Below are positions 1 to 8,462 of a stretch of 64,000 nt of DNA, piece by piece. The notes under the pieces were generated by a model. That model had not been told where the DNA came from. It ran no database searches and worked only from the letters and a program-made list of their open reading frames with translations. A program made the position numbers and the translations under genes. How positions within the stretch are numbered: the first letter of the stretch is position 1; each line of letters starts with the position of its first letter. The stretch lies in assembly GCF_008974285.1 (NCBI RefSeq), contig NZ_BKZV01000003.1, forward strand, positions 1-64,000. The letters run 5' to 3'. Source of the DNA: Thermogemmatispora aurantia (GTDB lineage: Bacteria; Chloroflexota; Ktedonobacteria; Ktedonobacterales; Ktedonobacteraceae).

Positions 1-171
1 GCCCCCTGGCCACTGGCTGACGACGCTGTAGCTGACCTGGCAGTAGCTGGCGGCCTGCACCCGCGCCTGACCGCCAAAGAAGCCCGTCAGCAGCAGGACG
101 GGCAGCGCCAGGATCGCCAGCAGCTGCTTGCGTCCCCACGGACGCTGGCGCCTGGGTACCTGTGATGCCAT
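1..171 (-). CDS. Secreted CBM2 protein, N-terminal part (runs off window)
   Basis: Only the first 57 codons are inside the window. They encode an Arg/Lys-rich n-region, a hydrophobic core (LLAILALPVLLLTGFF) and an Ala-X-Ala-type cleavage region, so this is a Sec signal peptide. The mature start SYCQVSYSVVSQWPGG matches the beginning of a family-2 carbohydrate-binding module and closely resembles the CBM2 start in the protein at 27696-29120 (SYCQVSYTITSQWSGG). The protein is therefore secreted and probably binds cellulose; the catalytic or other domain lies outside the window. Its promoter carries operator-like repeats (287-354), which fits a sugar-regulated cellulase-type gene. The ATG at 171 has only a weak purine-rich site (GGAAAG) close upstream. 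Confidence 0.85.
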   Translation of the reverse strand, partial: MASQVPRRQRPWGRKQLLAILALPVLLLTGFFGGQARVQAASYCQVSYSVVSQWPGG

Positions 172-286
172 AGCTTTCCTTGCTTTCCTTTCATTGTGCT
201 ACTACTCCTGCGCTCCCCGCTCCGCGAAACCATCCCTGATTTCGGCAGAATGCGAGGGCGAGTACCCCTCACTTGCATGCCGCAAG

Positions 287-354
287 CGGTACCGTAAACG
301 ATTACGTAAACGGTTACGGATACATATATACCTGTACAGAGCGCATTTTGTCAA
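287..354 (-). promoter_or_regulatory. Sigma-A-type promoter with two overlapping LacI-family-type operators
   Basis: Reading the minus strand, TTGACA (349-354) and TATATA (325-330) are separated by 18 bp. Immediately downstream, over the expected transcription start, lie two overlapping imperfect palindromes with a central CG: CGTAAACGATTACG (293-306) and CGTAAACGGTTACG (305-318), repeating with a 12-bp period. A third palindrome, CGGTACCG, follows at 287-294. GTAAACG-type half sites around a central CG are typical of LacI-family operators. A repressor here would block initiation of the CBM2 gene. No LacI-family gene is present in the window. Confidence 0.7.
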
Positions 355-428
355 GGGAGGGGGAGGAAAGGAAGGGGAGAAAGGGGCAGAGGAGCAGGGG
401 GGAGTAGAAGGAGGAGCCTAACCTGCTC

Positions 429-442
429 TCTCTGCGCAGAGA
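429..442. repeat. 14-bp perfect palindrome
   Basis: TCTCTGCGCAGAGA lies 50 bp beyond the stop codon of the crotonase gene. A near-identical palindrome, TCTCTGTGCAGAGA, is at 23074-23087. It may be a small transcription-end hairpin, but it lacks a T-run. Confidence 0.4.
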
Positions 443-491
443 AACCAGAGGTACGTAGGGACGCGAGCGGGCCCGCCTCAAGGACCTCACA

Positions 492-1310
492 TCACAGATC
501 ATCGTAGCGTCCGTGGCGGCCATGTCCCTCAACGAAGCGCCTGGCCCCGGTCTGGGCCTCTGTCGACTGGAGCGTCCTGAGACCGTAGCCGGCCTCAAGG
601 AGCAGGGCCTCTGGCAGAGGAAGAGACCATTGCTCATAGAGAGAGCGCCGATCGGAGCGCAGGCATTGCTGAGGAAAGCGTGCCAGATCATTGGCCAGGG
701 CCAGCGCTGTAGGCAGAGCCTCGCCGTGAGGTGTCAGGCGGTTGACCAGGCCCATGCGCCAGGCCTCCTCGCCCGAGACACCGCGTCCGGTCAGGATCAG
801 ATCAAGCGCATGGCTTTGGCCAATCAAGCGAGGCAGGCGCACTGTTCCCCCATCGATGAGAGGCACACCCCAGCGACGATTGTAGACCCCCAGGATGGCA
901 TCCTCTGCGGCCACCCGCAGATCGCACCAGAGCGCCAGCTCCAGGCCGCCAGCCACAGCATAGCCTTCAATAGCCGCAATCACTGGCTTCTGCAAGAGCA
1001 GACGCGTCGGCCCCAGTGGGCCGGCATCCTCACTGTCAAGCCTGGGAGCATGCCCGGCTGCCAGTTCCTTCAGGTCGAAGCCGGAGCAAAAGCTGCCACC
1101 AGCCCCTGTCAGGACCGCCACGGCCAGCTCCGGATCGCTGTCAAAGCTGCGGAACGTCTCTAGCAAGGCAGTAGCCAGCTCTATCGTGATGGCGTTCCGG
1201 CTCGCTGGGCGATTCAGCGTCACAATCAAAACCGCTCCTTGCCGCTCCACCAGCAGCGGCCTGGCTTCGCCAGGGTCACTTGTCGCGGTCGTCTCGGAGG
1301 ATTCGGACAT
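492..1310 (-). CDS. Enoyl-CoA hydratase/isomerase (crotonase) family protein
   Basis: A 272-aa crotonase-fold protein acting on acyl-CoA thioesters in the cytoplasm. It shows the N-terminal strand LLVERQGAVLIVTLNRP, the oxyanion-hole segment FCSGFDLKEL and the second oxyanion segment GYAVAGGLELALWCDLR, whose Glu corresponds to the first catalytic Glu of enoyl-CoA hydratase. The position of the second catalytic Glu is occupied by the segment VYNRRWGVP, so classical hydratase activity is uncertain; many crotonases of this subtype are annotated only at family level. The ATG at 1310 is chosen because AAGGAG lies 12 bases upstream; an in-frame ATG at 1334 would add only an Arg-rich stretch. No beta-oxidation partner is adjacent. 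Confidence 0.85.
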   Translation of the reverse strand: MSESSETTATSDPGEARPLLVERQGAVLIVTLNRPASRNAITIELATALLETFRSFDSDPELAVAVLTGAGGSFCSGFDLKELAAGHAPRLDSEDAGPLGPTRLLLQKPVIAAIEGYAVAGGLELALWCDLRVAAEDAILGVYNRRWGVPLIDGGTVRLPRLIGQSHALDLILTGRGVSGEEAWRMGLVNRLTPHGEALPTALALANDLARFPQQCLRSDRRSLYEQWSLPLPEALLLEAGYGLRTLQSTEAQTGARRFVEGHGRHGRYDDL

Positions 1311-1443
1311 CGTTGCTCGTCTCCTTCTTCTACGCATGAGGTATACAGACAATCGATGAGGGAGACCTATGGGCTGGCCTCGCTCAATCCGTCTCATTCA
1401 CTCTATCCTCTCGGACCACCGCTTGTCTAGCAACTGCCACCGC

Positions 1444-2013
1444 CTAGTATTTATATTGGCTGCCGCCGGGCGTGGGAGTTGCCAACACCGATAGGGAAGG
1501 CGTGGCTACGAACCAGCGTCCTCCAATGCCATTGCCATGCGCCTGCCCCGGCGCTGTATCACCGGCGTATCTATAGAGCAGGTGCCCATTGTAGGCCACC
1601 TGCTGACCGTGGGCGTCATGGACTACGCTGAGCTTACCAGGCAGAGGAGACGCGCTCTGGGGAGAACCACTTCCCTGGAACAGCAGCGGAGGCCAGGTAC
1701 TGGCACAGCCGCCCGTACAGGCCGACTGCGTTGGCGTATCCGGGGTGAAGTAGTAGAGCGTCTTGCCCTGCGTATCTGTCAGAATCGCTGTAGACAGACC
1801 GTTGAGCGAGATCGTGGCTACCTTCACGACCACGCTGCCCGGCATGCTTGCCGTCGTCGGCGTCGCGGTCATCGATCCGCTTGTACTTGTATTACTGGTC
1901 GTACTACTTGTCCCTGTGCTCGAGGTGCTGCTACCGCAGGCAGCCAGCACGATTCCAGCTGCCAGTATCAGCAAACAGAGCCTCAGCGTCGTCGAGCGAA
2001 ACTGTCGCATCAT
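1444..2013 (-). CDS. Secreted-repeat lipoprotein (PF03640-like)
   Basis: A 189-aa protein with a short charged N-terminus, hydrophobic stretch and lipobox LAAC (Cys near residue 26), so it is predicted to be a lipid-anchored exported protein. A Ser/Thr-rich spacer follows. The rest contains two copies of the 'secreted repeat of unknown function' pattern: TDTQGKTLYYFTPD followed by CTGGCASTWPPLL, and VVHDAHGQQVAYNGHLLYRY followed by GGRWFV. The function of this family is not established. GGAGG sits 4 bases before the first of two adjacent ATG codons. Confidence 0.8.
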   Translation of the reverse strand: MMRQFRSTTLRLCLLILAAGIVLAACGSSTSSTGTSSTTSNTSTSGSMTATPTTASMPGSVVVKVATISLNGLSTAILTDTQGKTLYYFTPDTPTQSACTGGCASTWPPLLFQGSGSPQSASPLPGKLSVVHDAHGQQVAYNGHLLYRYAGDTAPGQAHGNGIGGRWFVATPSLSVLATPTPGGSQYKY

Positions 2014-2483
2014 TGACCCTCCAGCGTCTAGAGCAGGGATGGAAAGCCGGTTGAGGAGTGGCCCGGCTACTATGCTCTCTGCTTAAGTCGTACGCTTGCA
2101 GGTTACAGGTATCCAGATCCACGTCGAGGACTGCTCTACAATCGATGGGTGGCTTCCTTCCTGGCATAGCAGCTGTAGCAGCCCTGCAATGAATAGTGTC
2201 AGCGGATCAGCCGCACAGGGGGCTGACTTGATTCAGCCAGGATCGCTGTTTACTCGTCGAGCAGGAGAGTTCACACAACACTGGCCTTGTAGTGAAGCGG
2301 GCCCAGTTCGACCTCCGTCCTTGGGTGCCGGGCAGGTATCCAACTCCCAAGGATACAGACAGCCTCCAATGTGTGGCACGATCGCGTGAGCCGGCTCGCC
2401 GGCCCAGGGGAACAGACAAACGGGGAAGGCACCCGGGGCCCGGTGCAAGACCGGCACCCTGCAGGCTCCGGGGCGCGACGAGA
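2014..2483. other. 470-bp intergenic region
   Basis: It lies between the lipoprotein gene and the end of the gene at 2484-3605, both on the minus strand. A GC-rich hairpin around 2430-2448 (GCACC...GGTGC arms) could end transcription of the upstream gene. I see no convincing coding sequence. Confidence 0.4.
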
Positions 2484-3605
2484 CTAATTCCCGTAGGAAA
2501 TCACCATTGGTGGTGGCTGCAGTGCGAGCACCTGAGCAGGGGTCATCAGAGTACGCGCCTCGATGTGGTAGAAGAGCTTGAAGCCACCGTAACGGAAATT
2601 ATGATACTTCTGCATATCCTCCTCTACCCACATCCTGTATTGACGAATCTTATCCTGCTGATCGCCACGGTAGCCGCCGACGCTATCCACATGGATCACC
2701 ACGTCGACGCGCGGATCGTAGAGCAAATTACGCTTATCCGCGAATTCGGCCATCGAAGCGTCATACGGATTCTTCAAGCCATCTCCATCGCCGCGGTACT
2801 GGTGAATCACCAGGATCTTGCGCGGCACATGGTACTGCATCGGTAGAGCTGCCAGCGTCTCAATGACCGGATTCAGGTCGGAAGCGCGCACGTTACTGAG
2901 GTTGACGCCTGGAATACCGTTGTGTCGCGGGAACATCCACTCGGGGTCAATCGCCAGCTCTACAAAGCTGTAGTGCTCCAGATAGGGCAGAAAGAAACGT
3001 AACTCCTGCATTACGGGAGCCTGGCCGAAGCTCAGATCTAAAAACAGCAGCAGATTGTGCTGCTGGCAGAAGCGGATGTATGCCTCGATGGTTGTCGGGT
3101 CCAGGTGATGACTGTAGGTCTGCTCGGGACCGGGATAGCGGTCGGGTACGCTGGCCACCAGATCAATGGCCAGCTTCACGGGGTGTGTGGGATCAAGTCG
3201 GGCATAAACCGCCCCTTGGGCTTGCAGGCGGGCCAGCATCTGAGTGCTGAGCTGGTAGGCTGGCCCGGTCGCGGGGGCGCCAGGAATACCGTAGAACGCC
3301 ACCACCCGGTAGCGTGGAAGAATCGCCCCCTGATTAGGATCGAAGGGTTGGATTGGCTCTGCGCGTTCACCCAGGCGCTCCTCATTAAGCAGCGCCGAGG
3401 GCCGCTGCTGGCGAGCCACTAGTTGCCAGGCCAGCGCTGTTCCGGCTACCAGCATCGGCAGCAGGAGTAGTCCGAAGAAAAGCCCCACTAGGACAGAGGT
3501 CTTCCTGGAGCCACGCGGACCAGGACCTGGTAGGGTCCCTTCCAGGGGCCTGGTAGGAATCTTGCTGAGCGCCTCCCCCCGGTTGGGGCGTTTTGTCAGA
3601 GTCAT
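2484..3605 (-). CDS. Membrane-anchored protein of unknown function
   Basis: A 373-aa protein with a Pro/Arg-rich cytoplasmic N-terminus, one hydrophobic segment near residues 35-55 (VGLFFGLLLLPMLVAGTALAWQ) and a long extracytoplasmic domain. The domain begins RYRVVAFYGIPG, has several alternating strand/helix units and contains LLLFLDLSFGQ, FVELAIDPEW and KILVIHQY. This spacing suggests a TIM-barrel-like fold similar in style to glycoside-hydrolase-related proteins, but I recognise no catalytic signature and assign no function. The ATG at 3605 has GAGGAGG about 15 bases upstream; the longer reading frame upstream looks non-coding. Divergent from the CBS gene at 3938. Confidence 0.75.
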   Translation of the reverse strand: MTLTKRPNRGEALSKIPTRPLEGTLPGPGPRGSRKTSVLVGLFFGLLLLPMLVAGTALAWQLVARQQRPSALLNEERLGERAEPIQPFDPNQGAILPRYRVVAFYGIPGAPATGPAYQLSTQMLARLQAQGAVYARLDPTHPVKLAIDLVASVPDRYPGPEQTYSHHLDPTTIEAYIRFCQQHNLLLFLDLSFGQAPVMQELRFFLPYLEHYSFVELAIDPEWMFPRHNGIPGVNLSNVRASDLNPVIETLAALPMQYHVPRKILVIHQYRGDGDGLKNPYDASMAEFADKRNLLYDPRVDVVIHVDSVGGYRGDQQDKIRQYRMWVEEDMQKYHNFRYGGFKLFYHIEARTLMTPAQVLALQPPPMVISYGN

Positions 3606-3849
3606 CGTGCTGATCCAGGTCCTCCTCAAAAACCCCTGCTCTCTTTCCCAGAAACGACTAACAGTGATCGACCGGTAAGGAGTGTCCTGGAGGAACGGTT
3701 TACCTCCTCCTGAACAGGATACTACAGATGGGAACGGAGCAGGGACAGTCTTCGGTGCTCTCTCCCCCAGATAGGCTAGTTCCCCAGGGGGGCCAGTGAA
3801 GCGGAAGGCGGTGGGGCAGGGATATGGCGCTCTCTCCGTGGCCATATGC

Positions 3850-3855
3850 TATCAT
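3850..3855 (+). promoter_or_regulatory. Extended -10 promoter element
   Basis: TGCTATCAT gives an extended -10 (TG-N-TATCAT) about 80 bp before the acuB-like start. I see no good -35, as is common with extended -10 promoters. Confidence 0.45.
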
Positions 3856-3937
3856 AAAGACGGCTGAAGGTCGTTCTATCAGTTTCCCGGAGTGACGAAC
3901 GCCGCCGGTGCGGCTCGGCAAAGGAGGAGGGCCCGCC

Positions 3938-4648
3938 ATGCTTGTCAAAGATGTCATGACCAGAAAGCTGATCACAGTGACCCCCGACGATACCCTCGGG
4001 CATGCTGCCACGCTACTGCGCCAGTTTCAGTTCCATCATCTGCCAGTGGTTCAGGGGGAGCCGGCCATCTTCGGCTTCACGGGTGCGGTGAAGCCTCTCT
4101 ATCTGGAGGGGCTGCTGACCTCCCAGGACATCGACCTGGCCGTCGCCGCCTCGGGTCAGCAGCCCTGGCAAGAGCGGCGTGTACAGGAGGTCATGGATCG
4201 CAGTCCCGTTTGCGTGACCCCCACTACCAGCGTCGCCGCCGCCGCCCAGCTACTGGTCGAACGCGGACTCAACGGTTTGCCGGTCGTGGAGTACGAGCAG
4301 CACGAGCAGCGCACGCGCGCGCTCCTGGTCGGCCTGTTGACGCGCAGCGATCTTCTCATTGCCCTCGCTCGTGCTCTGGGGGCCTTCGAGCCAGGGATGC
4401 AGCTCCTGATCCCCTTCACTGCTGGCAATCCCACCCCGCTGGCCCGTCTTTTGCTCCTGGCCGCCGAGCTGCATGTGCAAGTCCGCAGCCTGGTTGTGGT
4501 TCCGCCCAGAAACGGCCAGCCGCACACAGCGACCGTCCGCCTGGGCACTATTAACCCGGCCCCTCTCTTGATGCGCCTGCAGGACGAGGGCATCGAGTAC
4601 ACCTTTCCCGATCTTGCTCTAGAGGAGCGCCGCCATGACAATGCCTGA
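3938..4648 (+). CDS. AcuB-like tandem CBS-domain protein
   Basis: A 236-aa protein with two CBS domains: residues about 5-80 (MLVKDVMTRKLITVTPDDTL; LLTSQDIDLAV) and 85-155 (VQEVMDRSPVCVTPTTSV; GLLTRSDLLIAL). The C-terminal 75 residues resemble a small ACT-like or linker domain (VRSLVVVPP). CBS pairs bind adenine nucleotides and regulate partner proteins. The stop overlaps the next gene by 14 bp, implying translational coupling with the AcuC-AcuA fusion; Bacillus acuABC has the same three components. The ATG at 3938 follows AAGGAGG with good spacing. The AcuB role is inferred from domains and neighbourhood, and the symbol is withheld because CBS proteins are diverse. Confidence 0.85.
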   Translation: MLVKDVMTRKLITVTPDDTLGHAATLLRQFQFHHLPVVQGEPAIFGFTGAVKPLYLEGLLTSQDIDLAVAASGQQPWQERRVQEVMDRSPVCVTPTTSVAAAAQLLVERGLNGLPVVEYEQHEQRTRALLVGLLTRSDLLIALARALGAFEPGMQLLIPFTAGNPTPLARLLLLAAELHVQVRSLVVVPPRNGQPHTATVRLGTINPAPLLMRLQDEGIEYTFPDLALEERRHDNA

Positions 4649-6641
4649 TCTCGCTTCCCACCCCCGCGTTTGCCTGGCTTTTGACCCGCTGGAACTCCAC
4701 TACGATTTTGGGGCCGATCATCCCCTGCAGGCGGACCGTATGCGGGCCTTGCTAGACCTGCTGGAAACCTGCCAGCTCTGGCACCAGGGCGATCCCCTGC
4801 TGCATCTTCCGATCCGCCCCGCCTCCCTCGATGAGCTGCGGCTGATCCATACCGACGACTACCTGGCAGCGGTCCAACAGCTCGGGGCCTCCGCGGCCAG
4901 GCTGCCTGCCCTTCCTCCCCAGCAACGACAGGAGCTGGAACAGCAAGCTTTCCGCTATGGCTTCGGCGATGGCGACACGCCGATTATGCCTGAGATGCAT
5001 GAGGTCTCGGCGATGATCGCCGGCGGGACGTTGGTCGCTATGAGCGCTGTGCTCGGCCTGCCCGAGGGCGGTCAGTTCGCCTCCCCCGAGGGACGGCCTG
5101 TGCATGTCTTCCACCCGGGCGGCGGCCTGCACCATGCCTGGGCCAGTCGCGCCTCGGGCTTCTGCGTCTATAATGATGCGGCGGTGGCCATCGCCCACGT
5201 GCTGCGCGCCAGCGAGGCCAAGGTCCTCTATATCGATTTCGACGCTCATCATGGCGATGGAGTACAGCGCGCCTTTTACGATGAACCGCGCGTCTTGACG
5301 GTCTCGCTCCACGAAACGGGTCGCTACCTCTTCCCCGGCACCGGCGATGTCCTGGAACTGGGGAATGGGCTGGGGCGTGGCTATTCAGTCAATGTGCCTC
5401 TGGAGCCTTTTACACAGGATGACTCCTATATTGAGGTCATAGAGAACTTGCTGCCACCGCTGGCCCTCTCTTTCGCCCCAGACGTGATTATCAGCAACCA
5501 CGGCTGCGATACCCATGCCTGGGACCCACTGACTCACCTGGCCTTGACCACACGCGCCTTGCAGGCCCAGGTGCGACTGGTGCACGAGCTGGCCCACCGC
5601 TACTGTGGCGGGCGCTGGGTCGCTGTTGGCGGAGGTGGCTATGATCCCTATCGCGTTGTGCCACGGGCCTGGGCCCTCGTCTGGGCGGAAATGTCTGGTC
5701 GGCCACTGCCTGCTCAGCTACCGACAAGCTGGGTCGAACGCTGGCGCCCCTCGTGGGAAGCGATGCGCGAGCGCGAACGCGAGACCTGGGAGGTGATGGG
5801 CAAGCCGCAGCAGGAGAGCGGTTTCCCCACTACCTTTGAAGACCTGCCAGATCACTTCCCGCCGGTGCCGCGCCTCCAAGAGATCACGCGGGCCAACCGC
5901 CATACGGCCTCTCTCGTGCGCCATCTGGCGGTGCCACCCGCGGTACGACCGGCTTTCCCCCCGCTGCGCCAGCGCTCGCCGCTGACGGGCCTTTTCGACC
6001 TGCTTCACCTGCGCGGCGCTGATACTCCCTCGCGCAGCCAGACCTTGCAGACACCGCGCGGCCCTGTTCTCCTGCGTGACTTCTGTCCTCCTTCGCTCGT
6101 CGAGCGCTTGCGCCCCTCCAATGGCCTTTGTTCCTTCACACGTCTGCCTGAGCGCGAGCATCGCCTGCTGTTGGAGATTGCGCGGCGGGCCGACTGCGCC
6201 CTGGCACTTGCCCATACCTCGGGAGGTGAGATTGTCGGCGAGGTGACGCTGGCCCCCGGTGATGCCTGGTGGGAGGGGCTGGAGCAGGTGTATGAGGTGG
6301 CCATCGAGGTCAGCCGTGACTGGCGCGGCCTGGGCATTGCGCGCAATCTGCTGGCCTTTGCGCTCGATCTGGAAGCTCGTGAGGACCTGATCTTCTTTGC
6401 CGTTGGCCTCTCCTGGCACTGGGATATCGAGGGTACTGGCTTGTCAATCTATCGCTACCGGGAGATGCTTATCAAGCTCTTTGGCTCTCAGGGCTTTAAG
6501 GAGTATCCTACCAACGAGCCGAACATTGCAATGGATCCGGCCAATGTCTTGCTAGTGCGCGTCGGCAGCCGGGCCGACCAGCGCATTGTTAGCCAATTCT
6601 TCAGCCGAGTCCTGAGTACACCACAGCTCCCCCGTTTCTGA
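4635..6641 (+). CDS. AcuC-type deacetylase fused to AcuA-type acetyltransferase
   Basis: A 668-aa bifunctional protein. Residues about 10-370 are a class I HDAC/AcuC deacetylase: His166-His167 in GGGLHHAWA, zinc ligands Asp203 and His205 in DFDAHHGDGV, a third Asp in NHGCDTHAWDPL and the active-site Tyr in VGGGGYD. A Pro/Arg-rich linker covers about 370-473. Residues 474-668 are a GNAT domain with the acetyl-CoA loop RGLGIA at 564 and a C-terminal half very like Bacillus AcuA (WHWD at 594, then YRYREM and DPANVLLVRVG). In Bacillus, AcuA acetylates and thereby inactivates acetyl-CoA synthetase, and AcuC reverses this. Here both activities appear in one chain, preceded by AcuB. No acetyl-CoA synthetase gene is in the window. 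Confidence 0.92.
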   Translation: MTMPDLASHPRVCLAFDPLELHYDFGADHPLQADRMRALLDLLETCQLWHQGDPLLHLPIRPASLDELRLIHTDDYLAAVQQLGASAARLPALPPQQRQELEQQAFRYGFGDGDTPIMPEMHEVSAMIAGGTLVAMSAVLGLPEGGQFASPEGRPVHVFHPGGGLHHAWASRASGFCVYNDAAVAIAHVLRASEAKVLYIDFDAHHGDGVQRAFYDEPRVLTVSLHETGRYLFPGTGDVLELGNGLGRGYSVNVPLEPFTQDDSYIEVIENLLPPLALSFAPDVIISNHGCDTHAWDPLTHLALTTRALQAQVRLVHELAHRYCGGRWVAVGGGGYDPYRVVPRAWALVWAEMSGRPLPAQLPTSWVERWRPSWEAMRERERETWEVMGKPQQESGFPTTFEDLPDHFPPVPRLQEITRANRHTASLVRHLAVPPAVRPAFPPLRQRSPLTGLFDLLHLRGADTPSRSQTLQTPRGPVLLRDFCPPSLVERLRPSNGLCSFTRLPEREHRLLLEIARRADCALALAHTSGGEIVGEVTLAPGDAWWEGLEQVYEVAIEVSRDWRGLGIARNLLAFALDLEAREDLIFFAVGLSWHWDIEGTGLSIYRYREMLIKLFGSQGFKEYPTNEPNIAMDPANVLLVRVGSRADQRIVSQFFSRVLSTPQLPRF

Positions 6642-6698
6642 GCTGGGCAGTGAGGGACGGCGAGAGCGGCATAGCACTCCTCTCAGCGGAAGAGGCTC

Positions 6699-6720
6699 CC
6701 TCGCCCCGAAGGCGAGGCTT
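6699..6720 (+). terminator. Hairpin terminator after the AcuC-AcuA gene
   Basis: CCTCGCC (6699-6705), a 5-nt loop and GGCGAGG (6711-6717) form a perfect 7-bp stem followed by CTTTG, 58 bp past the stop codon. The T-run is short. Confidence 0.55.
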
Positions 6721-6816
6721 TGCCGTACGCGCCTGCTTGTCCACTCTTGCACTCCTCAGAGAGCAACAGCCAGCTAGCTCCTGGCTCAGTTACTAATCGT
6801 TCGTGGAGGCCTGTCT

Positions 6817-7587
6817 ATGGATCTGGGACTGGAAGAAAAAGTCGCCATTGTGACGGGTGCCAGTCGTGGGGTAGGCAAAGCCATTGCCCGTGCCCTGGGC
6901 GCTGAAGGCTGTCGACTGGCCATCATCGCCCGAGGACGCAAAGCTCTGGAAGAAACCGCTGAAGAGCTGCGCGGCGCCGGCGTGGAGGTCTTGACGATCG
7001 CTGCTGACCTCATGATCCCTCAGAACATCGAGCGTAGTGTGCAGGACGTTATGGATCGTTATGGGCGCATAGATATCCTGGTCCATAACGCCGGTGGGGC
7101 CCGCGGTCAGACCATCTTTGATACCAGCGATGAAGACTGGCACGACGCTCTGGCCCTCAATGTCCTGGCGCTCAGTCACTTTGCCCGCCTCGTGGCCCCC
7201 ATAATGAGCCGCCAGGGAGGGGGACGCATCATTGCCATCTCCTCCATTTTCGGGCGCGAATCGGGCGGACGGCCCGCCTACAATGCCCTCAAAGCTGCTT
7301 CCATCAGCCTCACCAAGTCGTTGGCCCGCCAGTTTGCTCCCAACAACATTCTGGTGAACAGCGTCGCGCCCGGCTCCTTGCTCTTCCCCGGCAGCTCCTG
7401 GGACCGCCGGCGCCAGGCTGATCCTGAGAGCATCGAAGCCTTCGTGAAAAGCGAGCTGCCGCTAGGCCGCTTCGGTACTCCTGAGGAGGTGGCGGCTGTC
7501 GTCGTCTTCCTGGCCTCCTCTGCGGCCTCGCTGGTCAGCGGGGCCTGCATTCCTGTCGACGGCGCCCAGTCTCGTTCTAATATCTAG
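6817..7587 (+). CDS. SDR-family NAD(P)-dependent oxidoreductase (FabG-like)
   Basis: A 256-aa classical short-chain dehydrogenase. The cofactor loop TGASRGVG is at residues 13-20, NAGG at 91-94, and the catalytic residues are Ser142 or Ser143 (ISSIF), Tyr155 and Lys159 (YNALK). The C-terminus ends with the usual LVSGACIPVDGA. It is close to 3-oxoacyl-ACP reductase/glucose dehydrogenase-like SDRs, but the substrate cannot be told from sequence. The ATG at 6817 follows GTGGAGG at proper spacing. It stands alone; the nearest neighbours are the AcuC-AcuA gene and a sigma factor gene. Confidence 0.9.
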   Translation: MDLGLEEKVAIVTGASRGVGKAIARALGAEGCRLAIIARGRKALEETAEELRGAGVEVLTIAADLMIPQNIERSVQDVMDRYGRIDILVHNAGGARGQTIFDTSDEDWHDALALNVLALSHFARLVAPIMSRQGGGRIIAISSIFGRESGGRPAYNALKAASISLTKSLARQFAPNNILVNSVAPGSLLFPGSSWDRRRQADPESIEAFVKSELPLGRFGTPEEVAAVVVFLASSAASLVSGACIPVDGAQSRSNI

Positions 7588-7791
7588 CTCGCGAGAGCAT
7601 GCGGGCCATCAGCAGCCGGCATGCAAAGCTTAAAAAGCCCTAAGAAAGGCGCTTCCCGGTTTAGTTTCTGCTTAGAGCCTGTTACTGCAGAGCTTATTTG
7701 GGCCAGAATGCCTTGTAATCCGCTCGGAAAAACGGTACTCTTCTGTCTAGCAAGAAGGAAAATGGACGAAGAGCAACGAGGAAACGAAAAG

Positions 7792-8406
7792 ATGGCAAAA
7801 CAAGAACGCCCTGCGGTCAATATAGATGGTATTCTGGCCCAAAAAGCTCTGGCCGGCGATGAGCAGGCCTTTGAGATGCTCTTAAAGCGCTATCAGACGC
7901 CTCTGTTTAGCTTTATCTACCACTTTCTCGGCGACTATGACCAGGCGTGTGATACTCTGCAACAAGTGTTCTTGCAACTCTACATCTCGCTTCCGAAGCT
8001 GCGCACCGGTGAGCCGCTGAAAGCCTGGCTCTTCCAGGTAGCACGCAATCGCTGTCTCGATGAACTGAGGCGCAAGCGTGCGGTCCACTTCTCTGAGCTG
8101 GAAGGGAGCACGGACGAAGACGAGCTGTCGCCGCTGGACACTCTGCCCGATGGCTGCCCGTTGCCGGAGGAACTGGCTGAGCATCACGATCTCCAGCGTC
8201 TCCTGAGCGAAGCCATTCAGACTTTGCCGCCACGCTTCCGGGCTGTGGTGCTTTTGCGCTACCTGGCCCAGCTCAGCTTCGCCGAAATTGGCCAGACGCT
8301 GCAGATGCCCGAGGCAACGGCCAAAACCTACTTCCAGCGCGCCAAGCCGCTCTTGCGGACGGCTTTGCGCGAGTACACAGGCAAGATCACTGCTACCCTG
8401 GCCTAA
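7792..8406 (+). CDS. ECF-type RNA polymerase sigma factor
   Basis: A 204-aa sigma-70 family protein. Region 2 covers about residues 15-90 (DEQAFEMLLKRYQTPLFSFI; FQVARNRCLDELRRKR), followed by an acidic linker and region 4 at about 140-195 (LPPRFRAVVLLRYLAQLSFAEI, then MPEATAKTYFQRAKPLLR). It would direct RNA polymerase to its own promoter set. The ATG at 7792 has GAGG 10 bases upstream; another in-frame ATG at 7762 has AAGGA too close to it to be preferred. No membrane anti-sigma factor is adjacent. The next gene is a small acidic protein 130 bp downstream behind a strong hairpin, a possible regulator. Confidence 0.88.
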   Translation: MAKQERPAVNIDGILAQKALAGDEQAFEMLLKRYQTPLFSFIYHFLGDYDQACDTLQQVFLQLYISLPKLRTGEPLKAWLFQVARNRCLDELRRKRAVHFSELEGSTDEDELSPLDTLPDGCPLPEELAEHHDLQRLLSEAIQTLPPRFRAVVLLRYLAQLSFAEIGQTLQMPEATAKTYFQRAKPLLRTALREYTGKITATLA

Positions 8407-8462
8407 GCTCCATGCTTCTCCCCATGACCCACAGGTGGCGGGCAAGCCCTGCCTTGTGAAAC

